Assembly (NCBI RefSeq): GCF_964355755.1 | Contig: NC_092673.1 | Span: forward strand, 3,477,001 to 3,541,000 | Direction: 5' to 3' | DNA length: 64,000 bases | From: Antedon mediterranea | Taxonomy: Eukaryota > Echinodermata > Crinoidea > Comatulida > Antedonidae | Shown: one piece after another, positions 57,817 through 64,000 of the stretch | Numbering within the stretch: position 1 is the first letter of the stretch | How the letters are laid out: each line of letters starts with the position of its first letter | The notes under the pieces: model-generated | What the model saw: only the letters and a program-made list of their open reading frames with translations | Told to the model about the DNA's origin: nothing | Databases searched by the model: none | Made by a program: the position numbers and the translations under genes

Positions 57817-59068
57817 CTGAAAAAAATGTATTATAATTAATAGGATGTAGGCCAAGCAGCTAGAATTAGATATTAGTAGTACAGTATTAATAATAATAAT
57901 ATTAATAATTAATATATTATTAATAATTATATTTTATTTTAGAATAATTATGTTAGATCAATATTCACCTAACAATAAGTTTAATCTAAATTTAACACAT
58001 CTTCTAGAAAATCACCTAGATTAGGCCTATGCCTAACTCTCACACCCAATGGAAGGATACAATCCCACCCTGCACAATATCGATGTGGCTGGCAGCCTCT
58101 ACTGAGTTAACTGTGGTCCACGGTCTAGCTCTAGTTAGGGCCTAGGCCTAGCTAATATAACGACATTTCAGTAATTTAAAACATTGGTTTTATAAGCAAC
58201 CTGTCATAAACAGTAAAACGCAAACCTCTTTAATACAGGTCAAAATATTAGTAGCTGTCTTTATCTTCTACTGCATAAAAATTAAGAATATTATCAGCAT
58301 ACGTACGTTGGCAACAACCTCTCGCTTGAGTTTGTTTTTGATTTTGTGTTTTTACGATCAGAAGTTACTTCAACTGCAAGGTGGCGCTCTTGTGTTTGTT
58401 TTTATTCATTCATGTGGACTGAAACTTTTGATTATGAGATTTATTTAAAATATTTATAAAAAAAGCTTTTTAATTTTTAAAAAAAATTCAAAAAATCTAT
58501 CTATCTAATCTAAGTTAAAGAATAAATCAATAATAATTCAGGTGAAATTATCTTTTCATTCAGAAATGGCCGCACTCGATAAATATAATATTATTATTAA
58601 TATTGTTATATATTAATATTTTGAAGGCCTATTTATTTTCAAATAGACAAAATAAATAAAATGAATACATTTCTAAATAAAATTAATGATAGATAAAATT
58701 AAAGTAATAATTTACTATAGAATAAAATGATATTCAATTCTCTAGGCTATATAATGCAGTCAATTAAAATCCAAGAAGATAAAAGTATACCCTTACCCTT
58801 ACCCGCATCTCATTCTCTACTCTACTACTATCGACTAGTATTTTTATGACCAATTATCAATTAGGATGGAAAATTGTTGTAACTTTTGTACTATTCCGTA
58901 GTAAACAGTTTCGGAGGCGTAATGAGTGACAATTACATCTTTAATTGATTTAGAAATAGAATCGATTGTTAGAATGATTTATCTCTCACAAAAACAAGAA
59001 GTACCACTTTGGTACCACATTGGTGGTCTGCTCGTTGGTGGCGCAATTCACTGTTTGTTTGTTTCAAG
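57817..59068. other. Divergent intergenic region between FBXO41 and THOC3
   Basis: The acceptor of FBXO41 exon 1 (57816) implies its non-coding first exon and promoter lie here, perhaps near 58.3-58.4 kb, where GC content rises. THOC3 transcription must start shortly before 59069. Confidence 0.55.
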
Positions 59069-61676
59069 ATGGCGACTTACATAGAAGAAACGAAAAAGCA
59101 TTTCCAGAGTAATGGAAGAACAAAAGAAATGTCTGCACACAATGCAAAAGTGCATTCTGTAGCATGGAGTTGTGATGGTAGAATGTTAGCGTCTGGGTCT
59201 TTTGATAAAACTGTTGGATTATTCACTTTGGAAAAAGATAAAATTGTAAGTCTAGGCCTAGTAGGCCTAGGCCCTATATGCTAGCTAGTACAGTAGTAGT
59301 AGCAGAGACCACACACACGTTTCCTCTCTATTTCAACTTACCAAGTCCGGCGCGACATGGACGGCTTTGATTTGGTTGCATGTAGCAAACATTTGAGCAT
59401 AGGCCTAGCCCCAGAAAACTTTTGCACGCAACCTTAAGTATAATATGTACTCACATAAATCCATTTAATGTATCATATTATGTATTATAAAATAATGTTT
59501 TCATTTTTATTTTATAAAAGGCTAATTTAATTAAATAAAAATAAAATAGGCCTAGGCCTAGGCTATCCGGCTAGCCTACTGTAGCTAGTTAATAAATATT
59601 GATTGTGATTAAAAAGGTTATTCCAGGTTAAACATGATGAGATACATTTTGTATTTGTAGAGACTTGAGACAACTTATAGAGGACATACAGACAGTGTGG
59701 ATCAACTATGTTGGCACCCTTCGAATCCTGAACAGTTTGTAACAGCCTCAGCAGACAAGACTATCAGGATCTGGGATGTCAGGTCTTCTAAATCAGTGGC
59801 AGCTGTCAATACCAAAGGTATAATCAATCGTTATATCAGAGGACATTCTGGTGGATGTTTTTTTTAAATGGTAGCCTGGAGAGAAAACTGAAAGAAAAAC
59901 CTAGTATAAATAGAATTACCTACTACTAGTACTAATCAATCTATAGTCTTGTCTTTATCAAACTAGTTTTGACAAAAAAATGTGATGTGCCCAAATATAG
60001 TAGAGTAATATACCCAAATATGGTAGTGGTATGATGTCATCATTTCCATACATGAGCACATCACATCAGATAAAGTTTGACAGTGTAGACAGACTTTTAA
60101 ACCTTAAATCTGATGATTTAAAAATGTTTTGTTTTGTATCTTTACTATCAAACTTTATGTGACATGATGATGATTTCATATCACTACTATATTTGAGCAT
60201 ATCACTACCATATTTGGAAACATCTTTTTTTGTCAAACTAGTTTGATAGTGTAGAGCTTTTACATTTGTTTTCTCAGGAGAAAATATCAACATCTGTTGG
60301 AGTCCAGACGGGCATACCATTGCAGTAGGAAATAAAGAGGACTTGGTTACGTTCGTTGATGCCAGAACACATAAACCAAAAGCAGAAGAACAATTCAAAT
60401 ATGAGGTCAATGAAATATCATGGAACAATACAAATGACCTTTTCTTCTTGACCAATGGCCATGGCAATATTAATATTCTTAGGTATGTTATATTATTACC
60501 TCATAACAAACTTTTTATCATGGCTGCTAACTACTAACATTCTTCAGAAACATGCTAAATGTGATAAAACACATATATATTATTGACCAATGCTGTATAA
60601 TTTATTGATAATAAAACGGATGATACTAGTTGAAAAAATTGCACAATTGGTGGAAATTCATTTAATGTGCCATTAAATATTGAGGTATTATTCACTGATA
60701 TAAATTTGGTGATATTGGTGGGAAATAAAAGAGCAATATCTATGTTGAATATTCAGTAGTATTTTAACATAATTATATACATTGAAAGTCTTCTTCTTCT
60801 TTTCTAGTTATCCAGAATTAAAACCACTAACAATGCTACGAGCTCATCCAGCAAATTGTATCTGTATAGAGTTTGACCCTACAGGTAAATACTTTGCTAC
60901 TGGCAGTGCAGATGCTCTGGTTAGCCTCTGGGATGTTGCTGAACTTGTTTGTATACGCACATTCTCCAGGTAATTCATTTGCTTGTTGCCGATATATTTG
61001 ATAATTCATTTGCTTGTTGCCGATATATTTGATAGATATTAATGTCCAGTCCAGAATTATCCCCAGTGACCTTGTAAAATAGATGGGCTTTTTTGCCATA
61101 AGATTGACCGTCACTATTTCAGAACTAAAGCTATGAAATATGATTTTGATATATTACGATTAATATTGTAAGTATTTTGTGCATGCTTACCTGGATAAAC
61201 CGACATTATACCCCTCTCTGTCTGAAGAGCGGATACAATTTAATTAAGAAAAGAGAAAATCCTTTGAGCACCCCTATAGGATAATGATAAACTTTGCTCT
61301 TTAAGGTTGGATTGGCCTGTAAGAACAATAAGTTTCAGTCATAATGGCAAATTGTTGGCATCAGCATCTGAGGACTTGTTAATTGACATTGCTGAAGTTG
61401 AGACTGGTAAGATTAGTTTCAACCTTAAACAATTTTTTTGCGGCGACACGACTCGTCTTACGACACTGTTTGAGTTGGCCTTTACTAACGTGATCAAAAT
61501 TGTCTTTGTATGTAGGAGAGAAAGTTGCAGAAGTTTCCATTGAAGCGCCATCATTCACCATTGCCTGGCATCCGTCACGATATTTACTCGCTTTTGCTTG
61601 CGAGGATAAAGACAAATATAATAGAGATAGAGACGCAGGAACAGTTAAACTGTTTGGCTTGCCAAGTGATGTTTGA
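59069..61676 (+). CDS. THOC3: THOC3 (TEX1), WD40 subunit of the THO/TREX mRNA export complex
   Basis: THOC3 is a WD40 beta-propeller in the THO core of TREX, which couples transcription and splicing to nuclear mRNA export. Exons 59069-59245, 59661-59817, 60278-60482, 60808-60969, 61306-61406 and 61516-61676 keep phase and encode 320 aa (human 351; the shortfall is at the variable N terminus). Successive blades are visible: KVHSVAWSCDGRMLASGSFD, VDQLCWHPSNPEQF with KTIRIWDV, NINICWSPDGHTIAVGN, EVNEISWNN, CICIEFDPTGKYFATGSAD with LVSLWDV, and FTIAWHPSRYLLAFAC near the end. The ATG chosen is the first in frame and follows TTTCAAG. MITE copies fill much of intron 2, one ending 15 nt before exon 3. 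AATAAA signals occur at 61899-61908. It is divergent from FBXO41, with 1.27 kb between start codons. Confidence 0.96.
59943..60101 (+). mobile_element. MITE family A, copy 20
   Basis: Complete copy in THOC3 intron 2 with two internal repeat units. Confidence 0.88.
60133..60262 (-). mobile_element. MITE family A, copy 21, adjacent to THOC3 exon 3 acceptor
   Basis: Copy in opposite orientation to copy 20 and only about 30 bp from it. Its end lies 15 nt before THOC3 exon 3 (60278), so a TIR occupies the place of the usual branch-point region. Confidence 0.88.
60972..61033. repeat. 31-bp tandem duplication beside a THOC3 splice donor
   Basis: Two identical 31-bp copies starting AATTCATTTGCTTGTTGCC begin 3 nt after the last base of THOC3 exon 4. 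The GT of the donor is outside the first copy. Confidence 0.95.
61425..61486. mobile_element. Fragment of the GGCCAACTCGGACAG MITE in THOC3 intron 5
   Basis: ACGACTCGTCTTACGACACT followed by GTTTGAGTTGGCCTTT matches one end of the 35.5-35.8 kb element; it fills much of a 109-bp intron. Confidence 0.55.
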
Positions 61677-61898
61677 AATTAATTGGACAGTATGTATACG
61701 CCAAAAGTGTGGCAATGGATGGGAAATAAAAACCGGTTTCTGTGACTATAAATAGACAACTTGTTCATAAGGGATGCAGGAACATTTAAACCAAGTAGTA
61801 TTTTGTTTGTCGAAGGATGGGAGCTTTGTAGTAGATAAATAATTTGATTCAAGATACAGGAGATGTTATATATGATATATTAAAAACCAGTTTCACTG

Positions 61899-61908
61899 AA
61901 TAAATAAA
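61899..61908 (+). terminator. Candidate polyadenylation signals of THOC3
   Basis: Overlapping AATAAA hexamers (AATAAATAAATAA) about 220 nt after the THOC3 stop codon. Confidence 0.5.
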
Positions 61909-62294
61909 TAATTTATCATTGTGTTAAAAGTTGGGATATATGCAAAAAGAGGTACAAGAAGGATACCATAACACGAAAGTCATGGTCAAAGATGATGGAC
62001 CGCTATGATAGAGGAACTCTTAGTAAGTTTGCATTCTACACGGTATACACACGTTCTACTCAAGCATGGACTAGTATCAATAATCTCACATCTTTATTGA
62101 AGAAGAAACGTATTTTACGAGATTTTTTTTACAAAAGAGGCCACAATAGATTAATTTTCTGTTGCAGTTTGAGGTTCATAACGAAAACTTTTACCAGGTG
62201 TCAAATTTATTTATGTACATTTGAATAAATTTTTTATACAGAATAATGTCATAATATTTCTATTTTTTAAAATTTATAGTATGTTATTACAAGA

Positions 62295-63501
62295 TTATTT
62301 CAAAATCATGACAGTAACTAACAAAACGCTAATGACCATCAAAATCGAAGTAATAGAAAACATAGGTCTAGAATTATCAGATATTGGATTTTCTTCTGCC
62401 TCAACTATAATATCGTTCAGCTCAGACGTACATTCAAACCGCCTATCATTATAGTAGTATTGAGGAGGACAGATACAATCAAAATTGACCGGGTCATGGA
62501 CCGCCTTCTCAGGGCAACCAGCGGCAATGTACCCAGCTTGTTTGAGATGTTCTTTATCGGCGTCGTCTGTCAGGGATCTCCTTTTGCGGTCTTTCACGGT
62601 GATCTCTGAATTCTCACCTATTAGGTGCTTGGTTAGGATGGTTTTGTGTTCGATGCTTCTTTTCTTTCTTGTGACGTCTTTGTCCATCAACCTGTAGACC
62701 GTGGTTATAGTGTAGTTGCTCTTCATTCCAGATAATGCAAGATTTGTGAAGATTGATCTATGAAACGGCACTGAAAAAAAAAATTTATTTAACATTATTT
62801 TGTTATTTCAATATCACAGAAATGAAGTGGGAAAAAACCAAGGGACCCGTTAATGTGGTTTCTTAAAGCTTGGTTTCAGCTTGGTTTCCACTTACCCGCA
62901 ACGCAAATGTTTACCGTTACGATGATCCATCTTGACTCGATTGATCAAATTACTTGCGTTTACGTCATTGCGTTAGGTTTTTAGCTTAAGCTTGGTTCCC
63001 ACTAGAACGTAACGCAAGGACGTAAGCGCAACGCAAGCGTTTTAACCAATGACAAGCGAAGTTATAGACAGTTAGCAATCACAAGCGAATAAGCCATCGC
63101 TTTTGATTGGTCAATTCACGCCTGTGTCCCCACTAGAGACGCACGGACGTAACGCAACGTAAGTGATTTGACCAATCACAAGCGATGGATTGTTCGAACA
63201 ATCGCTTGTGATTGGTCAACGTGCCTACGTTGCGTCTACGTCATGCGTTGCGTCTCTAGTGGGAACAAAGCTTTAGAGCCTCCGTTAAAACCAATCTGCC
63301 TATATACAAATTGTGTCACCACAGATTATAAACTGATCACTCACCTTCCAGTGTTACTCCGTCAGCTCTTTGAATATATTCGTGTGAATCGATCAGTTGC
63401 GTGACATCTCCAATTAAGTCATATGAGCTGTAGTTTGCGTACATAAACTCACTGTCCTTGTACGCAACGTAACGTTCACTTTGTGGCGCTTGTAGACATC
63501 C
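62295..63501 (-). CDS. C-terminal part of an unrecognised type I membrane protein
   Basis: Two exons are visible, 63501-63345 and the terminal 62770-62295, joined in phase 1 and giving 210 residues. Earlier exons must lie beyond 63501, probably outside the window. Features in order: an extracellular-type segment (ERYVAYKDSEFMY), two strongly basic sites (RKKRS, then RKRRS) that look like furin cleavage sites, a Cys-containing stretch with spacing like part of an EGF module (GCPEKAV, FDCICPP, FECTSE), an acidic stalk, and a C-terminal hydrophobic segment of about 20 residues ending in a short Lys tail. This suggests a secreted or surface protein processed near the membrane. I could not assign the family; a ZP-domain protein was considered, but its cysteine pattern was not seen. 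Confidence 0.75.
62866..63277. mobile_element. Cluster of three GGTTCCCACTAG foldback MITEs
   Basis: Adjacent copies at about 62866-62993, 62994-63124 and 63125-63277. They share the ends AGCTTGGTTCCCACTAGA, blocks rich in ACGCAACG, and a central palindrome in which CCAATCACAAGCGATGGATT faces its reverse complement. The third copy is nearly perfect. Confidence 0.85.
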
Positions 63502-63533
63502 CTACAAACAAACATGTATAATGAATTACACTA

Positions 63534-63688
63534 CAGCTTGTTTCCCTCTTGGAGCCAACGCGTCTACGACGTAGGCGGAACGCAAGTGAGTTGACCAATA
63601 AAAAGCAGCAGTCGAATAAATCCATCACTTGTGATTGGACAAATCTGTTGCGTTGCGTTACGTCGTTGTATTGCGTCTCAAGCCTAAT
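63534..63688. mobile_element. GGTTCCCACTAG foldback MITE, diverged copy
   Basis: Left end AGCTTGTTTCCCTC; the right half contains GTTGCGTTGCGTTACGTCG. Located 33 bp upstream of the 63501 exon on the transcribed strand. Confidence 0.75.
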
Positions 63689-63825
63689 ATGAAGATTCAG
63701 CACGCACGTAATTGAAACTAAATACACACATTTGGTAGTTATATTAAAGGTGCTCTTTTGACCAGCAATATTGTGAAATTTATGGAGGCACACCCGCCCT
63801 ATAAATATTGCACACCATCCGGTAA

Positions 63826-64000
63826 TCTTGGTTCCCACTAGCGACGCAACGCAAGAACGTAAAGCAAAGATCAATCACAAGCGAGGGATTATTCGAACTC
63901 ACTTGCGTTGCTTCTACGTCATTATTGTGTTGAGTCTCTATAGTGGGAATCGCGCTTTAAACTTTGTTCCCACTAGAACGCAACGCAAACGAGATGACCA
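63826..64000. mobile_element. GGTTCCCACTAG foldback MITEs, last copies (second cut by window end)
   Basis: One copy at about 63826-63959 with ends TTGGTTCCCACTAGCGACGC and CTATAGTGGGAAT. A further copy starts at about 63961 (TTGTTCCCACTAGAACGC) and runs off the window. Confidence 0.8.

Noticed and set aside
60066-60467. 133-codon minus-strand frame
   Set aside because: Antisense of THOC3 exon 3 plus MITE sequence.
63476-63874. 132-codon minus-strand frame
   Set aside because: Mostly foldback MITE sequence read in a frame different from the true exon 63501-63345.

Overview
This is a eukaryotic, AT-rich, intron-bearing nuclear window. The protein-coding genes look like those of an invertebrate animal. 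A single ancestral-type rhotekin and a single FBXO41/ZNF365-type gene, dense short palindromic transposons, tRNA-derived SINEs and a CR1-like retrotransposon suggest a marine, probably deuterostome, invertebrate; the exact taxon is inference. Exons below were built by hand: AG/GT borders were read on the sequence, codon phase was carried across every junction, and the products were compared with remembered human orthologues.

Layout. 1-3018: no gene, several small repeats. 3019-28533 (minus, possibly from 34073): rhotekin (HR1, anillin-type domain, PH), with up to three alternative first exons. Its largest intron (12222-21053) holds a 1.6-kb minisatellite and a RING/coiled-coil gene on the opposite strand. 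34919-37703 (minus): mitochondrial peroxiredoxin PRDX3, head-to-head with LSM1 (37861-39392, plus), the start codons separated by 157 bp. 42207-57794 (minus): an FBXO41 orthologue (C2H2 finger, coiled coil, F-box, LRR-like C terminus), whose 8-kb intron contains a sense-opposed CR1-like LINE with esterase, PHD, endonuclease and reverse transcriptase domains. 59069-61676 (plus): THOC3, a WD40 subunit of the THO mRNA-export complex. 62295-63501 (minus): the last two visible exons of a type I membrane protein that continues beyond the window.

Repeats fill most of the non-coding space. The dominant one is a ~150-bp MITE (21 copies seen) with ends reading CTCTGTCTACACTATCAAAC. Several copies lie within a few tens of bases of splice sites. 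Others include a foldback MITE cluster at 62.9-64.0 kb, a nested MITE pair at 11.3-11.9 kb, tRNA-Ser-like SINEs and a pogo-like MITE.

The most notable observations are: (1) the LINE has an in-phase U UUU UUA heptamer in the 64-nt overlap of its two reading frames, so a -1 frameshift would fuse esterase ORF1 to a PHD-endonuclease-RT polyprotein; (2) rhotekin and FBXO41 are near neighbours here, as RTKN/FBXO41 (2p13) and RTKN2/ZNF365 (10q21) are in human, which looks like the pre-duplication ancestor of that paralogon; (3) MITE ends coincide with or abut 5' splice sites.
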